Origin: Palauibacter sp965207805
Lineage (GTDB): Bacteria; Gemmatimonadota; Gemmatimonadetes; Palauibacterales; Palauibacteraceae
Assembly (NCBI GenBank): GCA_965207805.1
Contig: OZ242312.1
Coordinates: 3,038,001-3,102,000, forward strand
DNA length: 64,000 nt
Reading direction: 5' to 3'
Shown here: positions 45,401 to 54,013 of the stretch, piece after piece
Numbering within the stretch: position 1 is the stretch's first letter
Layout of the letters: the number at the start of each line of letters is the position of its first letter
Position numbers and translations under genes: made by a program
Notes under the pieces: model-generated
The model's input: only the letters and a program-made list of their open reading frames with translations
The model's database searches: none
Told to the model about the DNA's origin: nothing

Positions 45401-46274
45401 GCTCGCCGTCCGCGTCCCGAAAGACGCCGCCCGTGAGGTCGACCGGCGCGAAGCCGCCCGATCCATCGTTCAGGTACAGTTCGTCGGGGTCCGCGAGTTC
45501 GAGCCGCATCACGCCCTCGCCCTCGAGTTCGAGCCGGTAGTGCTCGTCGAACGGGGGGTGGATCACGAACTCGTCGCCGACGCGCTCCGCGATCTCGCGC
45601 GGCCGTCTCTCGGCGGGGCTGAACAGGTCGTCGCCCTGCACGGTCTTGTAGTTGGCGAAGTACGCGTCGAGGTCCCCGTCCGCGTCGATGTCGGCGAGCG
45701 CGAGCGTGCTGCTCCCCCACTCGCCCTCGAACCCCGCTTCCGCTTCCTCGAACACCCCGCTCCCGTCGTTCAGGAGGAGCGCGTTCGTCCCCCCGTGCAC
45801 GGCCACGAAGAGGTCCAGGTCGCCGTCGCCCTCCGCGTCGGCGAGGACAGCGCCCCGCGACAGCCGGTCCCCGAGCCCGGCCCCGGAACGCTCGGTCACG
45901 TCCTCGAAGCGCCAGCCTCCCAGGTTGCGGTAGAGGACGTTCGGCCGGTCCAGCATGCAGAGGTAGAGGTCGACCCAGCCGTCCCCGTCCACGTCTCCGA
46001 GCGCCACGCCGACCCCGTGGATGAGCGTGCGGTTCGCGAGCCGGGCCTCGCGTGAGACGGTGGGGACCGCCTCGATGCCCGTGCTCCGCGGCGCCAGCGA
46101 GGTGAAGCCGCCTTCGGGGTCGCCCCGGAACGACAGGAGGCGCGCGCGGGTTCCGTCCCCCTCGACCCAGTCGATCGAGGCGGGCGGGGCGGGGGCGTCG
46201 CAGGCGGCGAAGAGGCCGGCGGCGCAGGCTGCGGCGGGAAGGACGCGGAAGCGGGTTTTGCCGCGGGCGGCTAT
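42435..46274 (-). CDS. Very large CRTAC1-type double-propeller lipoprotein, start uncertain
   Basis: The protein has two successive FG-GAP propellers, each followed by an ASPIC/UnbV module (VRVLANHAYEV region and ADIRALTVRWPDGVEETF region). The first in-frame ATG, GTG or TTG codon is the GTG at 46007, inside the first FG-GAP repeat (GVGVALGDVDGDGW). The frame upstream of it is clearly coding: RFRVLPAAACAAGLFAAC is a lipobox and SREARLANRTLIHG the normal lead-in. No canonical start exists there; an ATA at 46274 overlaps the upstream TAG. Either a rare start codon is used or the assembly has a small indel. From 46274 the protein would be 1279 residues. The stop overlaps the start of the next paralogue. 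Confidence 0.82.
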   Translation of the reverse strand: MAARGKTRFRVLPAAACAAGLFAACDAPAPPASIDWVEGDGTRARLLSFRGDPEGGFTSLAPRSTGIEAVPTVSREARLANRTLIHGVGVALGDVDGDGWVDLYLCMLDRPNVLYRNLGGWRFEDVTERSGAGLGDRLSRGAVLADAEGDGDLDLFVAVHGGTNALLLNDGSGVFEEAEAGFEGEWGSSTLALADIDADGDLDAYFANYKTVQGDDLFSPAERRPREIAERVGDEFVIHPPFDEHYRLELEGEGVMRLELADPDELYLNDGSGGFAPVDLTGGVFRDADGEPIADIPRDWGLVARFFDADDDGDADLFVANDLGSRDGFWINEEGTFTAASGLALRTESTSSMGVDFSDIDGDGDTDFVATEMLSPDPVRRREQVALGAAGWTAPGGHATRTSADRNTLQLNRGDGTWAETARAAGVDATEWTWGAMFLDVELDGYEDLLITNGHAWDPLDGDTQEALRTRRIQVDWREELGVFPSLPLRNLAFRNLGDGAFVDMTRSWGYGTEPDVSHGIAAADFDRDGDRDVVITRLDAPPLVLRNDAGRARVALRVLGEGRNTQAIGARVVLAGMVAVEQAPPERASAERALPDQTRQVTSGGMYLSGSDPGLTFAMGDREAAEATITWPSGRSRTVRVLANHAYEVEPPTEGGARAGGPESAEGGPESAARPGVGAEPGGDAGAGSGAALFAGPEAVGRHGESAFDELARQPLVPLELSRGGPGVAWVDADADGDPDLLFGAGAGGRAQLAVNEAGRLADPVPIGAPAVGDHTSIIALPTAGRPVIVAGVSAWEARSPADLDAIPPLAHLDAGPAPAVPPTRHATGPLAAADVDGDGDLDLFAGARATPGAYPLPADSRLLLAEGGDWVVDAEAAEALRGIGLVSGAVFSDVDQDGDPDLILALEWGPVRLLENDGGRFTDATEAWGLAPHTGRWNGIATGDFNADGRPDLAVTAWGTNTGRFASPERPVGAVASDFDGNGLVDLIEFETGADGVERPVRDYLTLGTTLPFLRRPAPTFEAFARSSVDDLLGTGRTGLYRASAATLRHTVFLNLGGRFEPRPLPAAVQLAPAFGVAVADFDRDGREDLFLAQNYFATPRGLERHDAGRGAVLLGDGAGGFTVLDAARSGVEVYGDARAAAVADFDADGRWDLAVGQNGAETVIFRGRGGAPGLRVRLSAGEATGGGASPSGAATGAAGARLRPTYADGSEGPAREIQFGSGYWSFNGSVQVLGRAADIRALTVRWPDGVEETFPVEPGAPETGAPEVTLRRGEGS

Positions 46275-46963
46275 TCGCCGTCTCCGCGGAAGACGGACCG
46301 CATCCCCTCCACCGCGTCGCGGGCCCCCTCCGCCGCGCGCGCGAAGACCGCGGCGAGCTCCCGCTTCCCCGTGCCGACGAGCGGGATGTCGAAGGTGAAG
46401 TGGACCGCCACGCCGGCCGGGCGGACGTTTTCCTTGGGATCGGTCCAGCCGCCGTCGGGGTCGAGGGCGCCCTCGATGTGCACCTCGACGGTGTCCGAGA
46501 CCGCGCCCACCTCCTGCGCCACCTTGGAGAGCCGGGTCGCGAGCGCGTCGTTGCGCGAGGGATTCGACTCCCGCTCGTCCAGCCAGAGGGCGGGCGGCGC
46601 GACGTCGATGTGGACGTAGCCGAGCATCACCTCGCCATCGAGTTCCAGCGCGTCGCGCGCGTCGTGGCCCGGGACGTCCGAGGCGGGCGAGGCGAGGTAG
46701 GTGCCGAGCCCTTCGGTCCCGATGTTGGCGAGTCCGAGCGCCATCTCATCGATGACGAGTTCGACCATCGCGGACGGCGCGTGGAGGGTGTCCAGCGCGC
46801 CCGACTCGAGGATGTCGAGTTCGGACTGGTCGTAGGCGACGGCGCGGAAGAACCAGGAGAGCGGTTCCTGGCGGCCCTCGAACAGGTCCCGCGCGCCCAT
46901 TCCCTTGTCGCGGAGGGCGCTGAGGAGCAGCGCGCTCAACTGGTGTCGCGTGATTTCAGCCAC
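46271..46963 (-). CDS. Hypothetical cytosolic protein
   Basis: The 230-residue protein (GTG 46963) has a helical N-terminus (HQLSALLLSALRDKG), an acidic middle and segments such as VMLGYVHIDVAPPALWLDERESNP and VAVHFTFDIPLVGTGKRELAAVF. No signal or membrane segment. Family not recognised. It lies directly upstream of the large CRTAC1-type gene and overlaps its proposed start. Confidence 0.7.
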   Translation of the reverse strand: MAEITRHQLSALLLSALRDKGMGARDLFEGRQEPLSWFFRAVAYDQSELDILESGALDTLHAPSAMVELVIDEMALGLANIGTEGLGTYLASPASDVPGHDARDALELDGEVMLGYVHIDVAPPALWLDERESNPSRNDALATRLSKVAQEVGAVSDTVEVHIEGALDPDGGWTDPKENVRPAGVAVHFTFDIPLVGTGKRELAAVFARAAEGARDAVEGMRSVFRGDGE

Positions 46964-46996
46964 GGTTCGTCCGATGCTCCGGGATCGCCTGGTCGC

Positions 46997-47572
46997 CTAG
47001 GGTGTGATCATGACGTGGGCGTTCGCCGTGCCCGCCCCCATCAGCCACGCGCCCCGCGTCGCCCGCGTGGGGAGCCCGAGGTCTTCGGCCGTCGCGAAGG
47101 GCGTGTAGATGACCGCCTGGTGCCGCTGCACCGCCTCCATGTCTCCGGACCAGCCCTCGGCCGCGTAGATCGCGTGCAGGAAAGCGTAACTCGGCATCTC
47201 GAGCGTGCCCGCCTCGATCTCGGCCATCCGCTGCTCGACGTTGGGCCGGCCGGTGGTCCCCTGCGAGGTCAGTTCGCGGCCGCGCTCCATGTAGGGCTCG
47301 AGCGACGTGTGGTAGCAGGCGGAGTGGAAGCCGTCGACGGCCGGGTCGTCCGCGACGCAGATGAAGGGTCCGGCGCCCTCGCGCAGCGTCACCCACTCGT
47401 CCCCCTGCTTCTGGATGACCTTCGCGGTCGCCTGCTCCGTTTCGGTGGGGATGGGCGCGATGGCGAGCGCGATCGCGTCCTGTGCGGTCAGATCCGCGGC
47501 AACAAGCGACAGTGCTGCAACCGACAGCGCGATGGCCGGCACGGCGAGGGCGGTGAACGAACGGCGAAACAT
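46997..47572 (-). CDS. Hypothetical exported protein
   Basis: From ATG 47572 (AGGAGGA six bases upstream) the 191-residue protein has a signal peptide (LAVPAIALSVAALSLVAADLTAQ) and a single-domain mature part with two Cys (PFICVADDP..FHSACYHTSLEPYMERG), probably a disulfide. No family assigned. Divergent from the transhydrogenase operon. Confidence 0.82.
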   Translation of the reverse strand: MFRRSFTALAVPAIALSVAALSLVAADLTAQDAIALAIAPIPTETEQATAKVIQKQGDEWVTLREGAGPFICVADDPAVDGFHSACYHTSLEPYMERGRELTSQGTTGRPNVEQRMAEIEAGTLEMPSYAFLHAIYAAEGWSGDMEAVQRHQAVIYTPFATAEDLGLPTRATRGAWLMGAGTANAHVMITP

Positions 47573-47740
47573 GCGGTCCTCCTGGGGCTGGGACTTTGGG
47601 AGAATAGGCACTCGCCGGGGCCGCGGCGCAATCGAGAGCCCGCGGTGCGTTGCGCGCGGCGGTCGTGCGGTCAAGATTCGCGGCGCCGCCGTACACGCAG
47701 CAAGACCGTGGATCAACACCGTGAACGATGGGAGACGCCC

Positions 47741-48871
47741 TTGAGCGTTCGAATCTGTGTCCCGCGGGAGACCGCCGCCGGGGAATCGCGGGTCGCCCTC
47801 ACGCCGGACGGGGCGAAGCGCCTGCGCTCGGATGACATTTCGATCGCCATCGAGGCGGGAGCGGGACGGGCGGCGGGCTTCCCGGACGCGGCCTACGAGG
47901 AAGTGGGCGTGGAGATCGTCCCGGACGCCGGCCGGCTTTTCGGCGAAGCCGACGTCGTGTTCAAGGTCGCCCCGCCCTCCGAGACCGAGGCGGACGGACT
48001 CCGGGAGGGCACGGTCCTCGCGTGCCTCCTCCGCCCGCACGAGAGCGCGGCGCTGATCGAGCGGCTGGCCGGGCGGAGCGTCACGGCGCTGGCGTTGGAA
48101 CTCGTGCCGAGGATCACGCGCGCGCAGTCGATGGACGCCCTCTCGTCGCAGAGCAACCTGGCGGGCTACAAGGCGGTGCTCCTGGGCGCGAACTCGCTCG
48201 GACGGATCTTTCCGCTCCTCATGACGGCGGCGGGGACGCTCTCCCCGGCGCGCGTGCTCGTGCTCGGGGCCGGGGTCGCGGGGCTGCAGGCGATCGCCAC
48301 GGCCCGCCGGCTCGGGGCGGATACCTGGGGCTACGACATCCGCGCCGCGGTGCGGGAGGAAGTCGAGAGCCTCGGGGCGAAGTTCGTGGACCTTCAGGAG
48401 GGCGCCGAGGAGGCGGCGGAGGACGCGGAGACGGAGGGCGGCTACGCGAAGGAACTCGAGGCGGCGGAGCAGGCGCGGCAGCGGGAACTGCTCGCGCAGC
48501 ACGTGGCGCGTGCGGACGTCGTCATCACGACGGCGCTCGTACCCGGCCGGCCCGCCCCGGTACTGATCACCGAGGAGACGGTGGATCGGATGAAGGAGGG
48601 CTCGGTGATCGTCGATCTCGCGGGCGAGGCGGGGGGCAACTGCGCCCTGTCGACGCCGGGGGAGACGGTGGTCGAACGCGGCGTGACGATCCACGCCCCG
48701 CTCAACGTGCCCGGTGCGCTTCCATACCACGCCAGCCAGTTGCTCGGCCGCAACCTCTCCGCGCTCGTGAAGCCGATGGTCGGCGAGGAGGGCGTGTCGG
48801 TGGACCTGGAGGACGACGTGATCGGGCCCTGCTGCGTGACGCACGCGGGAGAGGTCCGGTTCGGCGCGTGA
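47741..48871 (+). CDS. pntAA: NAD(P) transhydrogenase subunit alpha part 1
   Basis: The 376-residue protein starts at TTG 47741 behind GGGAGA (SVRICVPRETAAGESRVALTP). It has the alanine-dehydrogenase/PNT N-terminal domain and the NAD-binding domain (VLVLGAGVAGLQAIATARRLGADTWGYDIR), then IVDLAGEAGGNCALSTPGE. It is the soluble NAD(H)-binding dI component of proton-translocating transhydrogenase. Followed by pntAB and pntB. Confidence 0.94.
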   Translation: MSVRICVPRETAAGESRVALTPDGAKRLRSDDISIAIEAGAGRAAGFPDAAYEEVGVEIVPDAGRLFGEADVVFKVAPPSETEADGLREGTVLACLLRPHESAALIERLAGRSVTALALELVPRITRAQSMDALSSQSNLAGYKAVLLGANSLGRIFPLLMTAAGTLSPARVLVLGAGVAGLQAIATARRLGADTWGYDIRAAVREEVESLGAKFVDLQEGAEEAAEDAETEGGYAKELEAAEQARQRELLAQHVARADVVITTALVPGRPAPVLITEETVDRMKEGSVIVDLAGEAGGNCALSTPGETVVERGVTIHAPLNVPGALPYHASQLLGRNLSALVKPMVGEEGVSVDLEDDVIGPCCVTHAGEVRFGA

Positions 48872-48943
48872 CGCGCGCATGATGACGAAGCCCGGAGCCG
48901 GGACCGCCGACCCCGGGCGCAACCCAACGACGAGGCCTGGCCG

Positions 48944-49237
48944 ATGGAAGGAACGCTCCTGATCGGACTGTATGTGTTCGTGCTCGCGATGTTCGTGGGC
49001 TTCGAACTCATCACGAAGGTGCCGCCCACGCTGCACACCCCCCTCATGTCGGGGTCCAACGCGATCTCCGGGATCTCGATCGTGGGCGCGCTGCTCGTGA
49101 TCGGACGCGCCGGAGACGCGCTTCTCATGCGGTGGATCGGGCTGGCGGCGCTGATCCTCGCCACGATCAACGTCGTCGGCGGCTTTCTCGTCACCGACCG
49201 CATGCTCCAGATGTTCAAGAGCAAGGACGCGAGCTAG
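48944..49237 (+). CDS. pntAB: NAD(P) transhydrogenase subunit alpha part 2
   Basis: The 97-residue membrane protein has three helices and the conserved ELITKVPPTLHTPLMSGSNAISGI. It is the dII membrane part that, with PntB, conducts protons. It sits 72 bases after pntAA. Confidence 0.95.
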   Translation: MEGTLLIGLYVFVLAMFVGFELITKVPPTLHTPLMSGSNAISGISIVGALLVIGRAGDALLMRWIGLAALILATINVVGGFLVTDRMLQMFKSKDAS

Positions 49238-49239
49238 CG

Positions 49240-50643
49240 ATGGAAATGTCAGGATTCTCGACGGCCATCCCGCTCGCCTACCTGGCGTCCGCCGTTCTCT
49301 TCATTCTCGGGATCAAGCGGCTCAGCCATCCGGACACGGCGGCCGGGGGCAACCGGCTCGCCGCGATCGGCATGCTGCTCGCGGTGATCGCGACGCTGCT
49401 CGAGAGCGGCCTGGAGTACACGTGGATCATCGCCGGCGTTGCGATCGGGGGGCTGATCGGCGGGGTCATGGCCCGGACCGTGAAGATGACCGCCATGCCG
49501 GAGATGGTGGCGGTGTTCAACGGGTTCGGCGGGGCCGCGTCGGGCCTCGTCGCGGTGGGGGAGTACCTGCGGGTCGCGGGCGGCGCGGGCGGGGAGACGC
49601 TCGCCATCGACTCCGGGGTGTCGATCATGGCGGGGACGCTGATCGGCGCCGTCACCTTCTCGGGCAGCATGATCGCGTTCGGGAAGCTGCAGGGGTTCGT
49701 GACGGGCAACGCGATCTCGAACCCGCTCGTGAAGTTCTCCGCCGGCCTCCTGCTGGGCGTCGCGGCGGTGCTGGCGGTCTACCTGGTCGGGTTCGAGTCG
49801 AACCTCGTCTTCTACTGGAGCCTGATCGCGGCCGCGCTCATCCTCGGCGTCCTGTTCGTGATTCCGATCGGGGGCGCGGACATGCCGGTCGTGGTGGCGC
49901 TGCTCAACTCCTATTCGGGGCTGGCGGCGGCCTCGGCCGGGTTCGTGCTCGGGAACAACGCGCTCATCATCTCGGGCGCGCTGGTCGGCGCCTCCGGACT
50001 CATCCTCACCGGCATCATGTGCCGCGCGATGAACCGCTCGCTCGCGAACGTCCTGTTCAGCGCCTTCGGGACGGGGGCGGCGACGGCGGGGCGCGCGGCG
50101 GACGGCGACCGGGTGGCGACGCCGATCGAGGCCGAGGACTCCGCCATGGTCCTGGGCTACGCGTCGCAGGTCATCTTCGTCCCCGGCTACGGGCTCGCCG
50201 TGGCGCAGGCGCAGCACCGGGTGCGCGAACTGGCCGACCTGCTGACGGAGCGCGGCGTCTCGGTGCGCTACTGCGTGCACCCCGTGGCGGGGCGGATGCC
50301 GGGGCACATGAACGTCCTCCTCGCCGAGGCGAACGTGCCCTACGAGCAGCTCTGCGAGCCCGAGGACGTGAACCCGGACATGGAGAACATCGACGTCGCC
50401 GTGGTCGTGGGGGCGAACGACGTCGTGAACCCGCTCGCGCGCGACGACCCCTCGAGCCCGATCGGCGGCATGCCGATCATCGAGACGGACCGCGCGAAGA
50501 CGTGCATCGTCATCAAGCGCTCACTCTCGGTGGGCTACGCCGGCATCGACAACCCGCTCTTCTACCTGCGGAACAACCGCATGTTCTTCGGAGACGCCTC
50601 CGACGCCCTCGCCCGCATCACGGAAGAGGTGAAGCAACTCTGA
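49240..50643 (+). CDS. pntB: NAD(P) transhydrogenase subunit beta
   Basis: From ATG 49240, two bases after the pntAB stop, the 467-residue protein has about eight helices, then the dIII NADP(H) domain (VIFVPGYGLAVAQAQHRVRELADLL, HPVAGRMPGHMNVLLAEANVPYE, VVVGANDVVNPLARDDPSSPIGGMPI, VIKRSLSVGYAGIDNPLF). It completes the transhydrogenase that couples proton import to NADPH formation. Confidence 0.95.
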   Translation: MEMSGFSTAIPLAYLASAVLFILGIKRLSHPDTAAGGNRLAAIGMLLAVIATLLESGLEYTWIIAGVAIGGLIGGVMARTVKMTAMPEMVAVFNGFGGAASGLVAVGEYLRVAGGAGGETLAIDSGVSIMAGTLIGAVTFSGSMIAFGKLQGFVTGNAISNPLVKFSAGLLLGVAAVLAVYLVGFESNLVFYWSLIAAALILGVLFVIPIGGADMPVVVALLNSYSGLAAASAGFVLGNNALIISGALVGASGLILTGIMCRAMNRSLANVLFSAFGTGAATAGRAADGDRVATPIEAEDSAMVLGYASQVIFVPGYGLAVAQAQHRVRELADLLTERGVSVRYCVHPVAGRMPGHMNVLLAEANVPYEQLCEPEDVNPDMENIDVAVVVGANDVVNPLARDDPSSPIGGMPIIETDRAKTCIVIKRSLSVGYAGIDNPLFYLRNNRMFFGDASDALARITEEVKQL

Positions 50644-50677
50644 TGCGCGGACCGCCGCCGAACCCCGTTCCGGGATC

Positions 50678-51127
50678 GTGACCGTCGACCGGCGCGGGTT
50701 CGTGGTGCGGACGGGGGCGGGGGCGGCGGGACTCACGATCGGGCTGGCGGGGTGCGGGCCGGGGACGGCGGGCGGCCCGCAGGGGGCCGGAGGTGGCGCG
50801 CGCGGGGCGGCCGCCGGGGTCTGGCCGAGCGATCCGGACGCGCTCGAAGCCCTCTACCGTGACAACATCTACACGCGCCTCCTTGGCGTCCGGCCGCACC
50901 TGCCGGCGCACGAGCACGTCTCCCGGCTGGGCGGCGGACGGATGGATGCCGAGGTCATCGCGGCGATGGCGGAGGCGAACGAGTTCTTCGTCGACATGAA
51001 CGAGTTGCTCGAGGCGGCGGGGGCGAGAATCGCGGAGCGGCTGGGGACCGAGGCGGCGCTCGTTACGGCCGGCGGGTTCTCGGCCATGGTGCTCGGGGCG
51101 GCGGGCTGCCTGACGGGCGAGCGTTGA
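50678..51127 (+). pseudogene. SelA-like PLP enzyme, N-terminal half (interrupted)
   Basis: GTG 50678 opens a twin-arginine-type signal (DRRGFVVRTGAGAAGLTIGLAGC) and the N-terminal part of a SelA / D-glucosaminate-6-phosphate ammonia-lyase-like PLP enzyme (IYTRLLGVRPHLPAHEHVSRLGGG, EAALVTAGGFSAMVLGAAGCLTG). The frame is cut at codon 147 by the island and ends two codons later. The rest of the gene resumes at 54589. Confidence 0.85.
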
Positions 51128-51132
51128 TGAAT

Positions 51133-52371
51133 TTACATCTTGTTGTGGTCGTTTATCTTAGGAGACTGGCTAGCCGGATTCCAGCCGTTTGACTCCCGCC
51201 GATTGCGGATCTGGCCGCGAGACCTTCCGCGGGCTTCCAGAGCCTTCCGAAGCTGTCCCTCGTCGGCGTGCTGATAGCATTGCAATACCGTCCTTGCCTC
51301 CTTCCAGCCGCCGAGCTCGCAGAGCACCTTGAGCGGCTGGTCCATCAGGTCCGAGGCGAACTTCCGCCTCAGCGAGTGCCAGCCTCTGCCGCGCTTCGGC
51401 TCCAGTCCCGCCAGCCTCTCGGCCCTGCCCCACCACTTTTGCACCAGCGCGGACCCCATGCACTTCGATGGACTCTTGGGGGCGGGCATCACCGGCGCTT
51501 CCCCCGGTCCCGGGTTTCTCCTCCACGCCGCTTCCAGACCGTCGAGCGCCTCGTCGGTAACCGGCGTGACGTGTTCGTGTCCCGACTTGTCGTACTCGGC
51601 GCGCCAGAGGATGGTCCGGCCCTCGAAGTCGATGTCCAGCCACCTGAGGTGGCGGATCGCGCCGATGCGGTGGCCGGTTTCGTGCGCGAGCACGAGGGCG
51701 ACGTGGAACCGCCAGTCCATCCGCCCGGAGACTTCGAGCAGCGCCCGGTACTCCTCCTCGGCGAGCACCACCCGGGTCGGGTTCTTCTCGGTGGGCTTCT
51801 TGAGGCCCTTGAGCGGGTTGCGGTCGAGCAACAGGCGGCCCCGGTCGTCCCTCGACCTCGCCGCCCAGTTCAGCACCGCGATCAGGAACTTGAGGTCCAA
51901 CTCGATGGTCCGGTTGGACACCGGCTTTCCGCTCGGTCCGATCCTGCCCGCGCGCCGCTCCCTGATGAAGCGGTCCCAGTCCCTCTGGGAGAGCGTTGCC
52001 GGGTCCCGTTCCCGTCCGAAGAAGTCCAGGAACATCCGCATCGCGGCCCGGTCGTGCCGCCGTGACGTCCAGCTCTTGGTGGGCGTCACCTCCTCACCGT
52101 AGATGTCAAAGAGCGTGCCCAGCGTGAGCGGCTCGGGCTCGGCTTCCGCCTTGCCGTTGGGCTCGTGGACCGCAAAGCCCGCGGCGGCCTCGTCGGCCTG
52201 CTTCTTGGCTTTCACCCAGTCCCGGTGTCCAAGCGACCGGGTGAGCCTTCGCCCGTTTTCGCGCCACTCCAACTGGTACAGGCCGGTCTTCGGGTCGGGG
52301 AACACCCTCACCCGGTTCCGGCCCCATTCGCCGGCGCCGTACGAGCGCCGACTTCGTTTCGTGCGTGCCAT
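51133..52371 (-). CDS. Tyrosine-type site-specific integrase
   Basis: The 412-residue protein has an N-terminal arm-binding-type domain (NRVRVFPDPKTGLYQLEWRE), a core-binding SAM-like domain (about 85-185) and a catalytic domain with the R-K-H-R-W-Y set: Arg in ETGHRIGAIRHLRW, Lys in EYDKSGHEHVT, His and Arg in GWHSLRRKF, Trp in LGGWKEART and the nucleophile Tyr in LQCYQHADEG. It ends 15 bases from the left attachment core. Confidence 0.92.
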   Translation of the reverse strand: MARTKRSRRSYGAGEWGRNRVRVFPDPKTGLYQLEWRENGRRLTRSLGHRDWVKAKKQADEAAAGFAVHEPNGKAEAEPEPLTLGTLFDIYGEEVTPTKSWTSRRHDRAAMRMFLDFFGRERDPATLSQRDWDRFIRERRAGRIGPSGKPVSNRTIELDLKFLIAVLNWAARSRDDRGRLLLDRNPLKGLKKPTEKNPTRVVLAEEEYRALLEVSGRMDWRFHVALVLAHETGHRIGAIRHLRWLDIDFEGRTILWRAEYDKSGHEHVTPVTDEALDGLEAAWRRNPGPGEAPVMPAPKSPSKCMGSALVQKWWGRAERLAGLEPKRGRGWHSLRRKFASDLMDQPLKVLCELGGWKEARTVLQCYQHADEGQLRKALEARGRSRGQIRNRRESNGWNPASQSPKINDHNKM

Positions 52372-52557
52372 CGTTCGATTCCTCTCGTTCGATGGACTGC
52401 ACGATCTGCGCGATTGAAACCTCGCGACAACGGGGCGCGTCGTCCAGACTGACTGAGTTGGTGCCCCGGCCGACTTTCGGGCGGGCGCGCCACGGGGGCG
52501 CTGGTTTCTGCGGTTTGTGGAGGAGCGAGATGTTGTTTTGTTTCACAAAAACTCTGG

Positions 52558-52574
52558 CTGGGGGATGCCCCCAG
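52558..52574. repeat. CTGGGGG-ATG-CCCCCAG hairpin
   Basis: A 7-bp stem with a 3-base loop lies 47 bp before the MobC-like fragment. Such G/C hairpins are common near origin-of-transfer regions and mobilisation genes, but the assignment is inference. Confidence 0.4.
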
Positions 52575-52620
52575 ACCCCCGACACGACCTTTCGGGCGCC
52601 GCCGGATAAGGCCGCTCGAC

Positions 52621-52740
52621 ATGGCCCGGTCCCGGAAGCCCGAGGCCGAACTTCGTAAGCCGCGCCATCGGCGTGCATGCGGGACCAGACCGGCGAACCG
52701 GCCTCCCCGGCCCGCTCCAGCCCTGCGCCCGCCGGTCCTC
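52621..52740 (+). pseudogene. Possible MobC-type mobilisation protein remnant
   Basis: ATG 52621 reads MARSRKPEAELRK, the usual start of plasmid MobC-like proteins, and then continues as RAIGVHAGPD only after a one-base frame change (52656-52690). Beyond that the similarity is lost in Pro/Arg-rich sequence. No relaxase gene is present. Confidence 0.4.
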
Positions 52741-53083
52741 CCCGTCTCCGGGGCGGGCGGAGCCCGTCCCTCCGACCGGGACGTTTGGACGGGATTCCTT
52801 CCGTCCGGGGTGGGAAGGGACTCGACCCCGGCTGAAGGAACGGACGGAGTCCGTGCCGGAGGCCGGGGGGACCGGCGCCGAAGCGGTGGCAACGCCGCCG
52901 ACGCCGCCTCGCCGGTCACTCCGCAGACTCAGCCGCGAAGCCGACGGCGGAACATCCGGTGACGGGCCGCCGGGGGGAACCTTCGGACGCCCGAACCGCG
53001 AACGCTGCCGGAGCGGGGGTTTGTCCTGGGGATCGAAGGGGGCGGAGCACCCCCTCGCCAGCCCGCGGTTATACCGAGGGTAT

Positions 53084-53117
53084 GCTGGCTCGCGACCACT
53101 AACGGTCGTGAGCCAGC
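53084..53117. repeat. 14-bp stem inverted repeat
   Basis: GCTGGCTCGCGACC and GGTCGTGAGCCAGC flank the loop ACTAAC. One G-T pair interrupts an otherwise perfect stem. It lies in the 950-bp segment 52372-53363 that has no other gene; it could be a recombination or transfer site or a terminator without T-tract. Confidence 0.5.
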
Positions 53118-53363
53118 CTTGGAGTGCCTCCCAAGCGCGGTTGCCCGGCTCCGGCGGAGACGGCTCCCGATCCGGGCCAAAAGACCTGTCGGCGGCGGCG
53201 TTTCAGCTTCTTGATCCCGAAGCCCAGCGGCGGGCGCATCGTCTCGCAGAGGCATGACGAGGTGCTCGCCGCATTCGCGTTCAGCCGTGGCCGTCAACAC
53301 CCTTGGGAGGGAATCGCGCGGGCGCGGCCCCTCCGCCGCGCCCGCGTCTTCGGGCAAGCGGGC

Positions 53364-53948
53364 CTACGCCTTCACCCTGCCCCTGAAGTTGCAGCCCTTG
53401 CCGCGGCCGCCCGCACCCCGGAAGGAGATCTCCGTGACATTGGGGTAGCCTTCGGTGCCTGGCCTGATTCGAACGTATATGAACGAAGACGAGCTCTTGC
53501 CGGTCTCGCTGTCGTATCGCCACGGCCCAAAGGAAGGGACCCCGGCGTTGGCGTAGCAGAAGTAGTTCCTTCCGCCGTAGAACCGTGCGAAGGGATCGTG
53601 GCATCCCGCAATATCCGGAGGGATAATGCCGAGTTCCTGTCTTGTCCAGCCGGGGCCCCACGATATGGCATTGAAGCTCACACGGTAGGGATGCGTGCCG
53701 TGCACGTGCCACGGAACCGTGACGGTCAAGGTGCCGAAGAAGCTGCCGCTGGCTATGGTGACATCGTCATCGTATTCCACTTCGCAGACGCCGTTTCCGC
53801 CGTCGGCGGCGGCCTGCATCTCGGCTTCCGTCCCGGCGAGGGTCTCGCCCTCGACCGGCACCGCGTCGGCGGGGACCGCCTCGGTCGGGACCTCGCCGCA
53901 CGAGGAGACGGCCAGCACGGCCAGGGCACAGAGGATCGTCTTCTTCAT
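53364..53948 (-). CDS. Island cargo lipoprotein
   Basis: From ATG 53948 (AAGGAGAGA upstream) the 194-residue protein has a lipoprotein signal (ILCALAVLAVSSC), an acidic linker rich in Glu/Ala and a beta-rich domain with Cys residues (VCEVEYDDDVTIASGSFFG, GCHDPFARFYGGRNYFCYA). No family recognised. A run of 14 C (53999-54012) lies about 50 bp upstream. Confidence 0.78.
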   Translation of the reverse strand: MKKTILCALAVLAVSSCGEVPTEAVPADAVPVEGETLAGTEAEMQAAADGGNGVCEVEYDDDVTIASGSFFGTLTVTVPWHVHGTHPYRVSFNAISWGPGWTRQELGIIPPDIAGCHDPFARFYGGRNYFCYANAGVPSFGPWRYDSETGKSSSSFIYVRIRPGTEGYPNVTEISFRGAGGRGKGCNFRGRVKA

Positions 53949-54013
53949 TGGTTTCTCTCCTTGGGATGGGGGGTGTTGAAGAAGAACCTTCACTTTCACC
54001 CCCCCCCCCCCCG

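Noticed and set aside
40120..46055. Long plus-strand frames across the CRTAC1-type genes
   Set aside because: They are shadows of the Asp/Gly-rich FG-GAP repeats on the minus strand.
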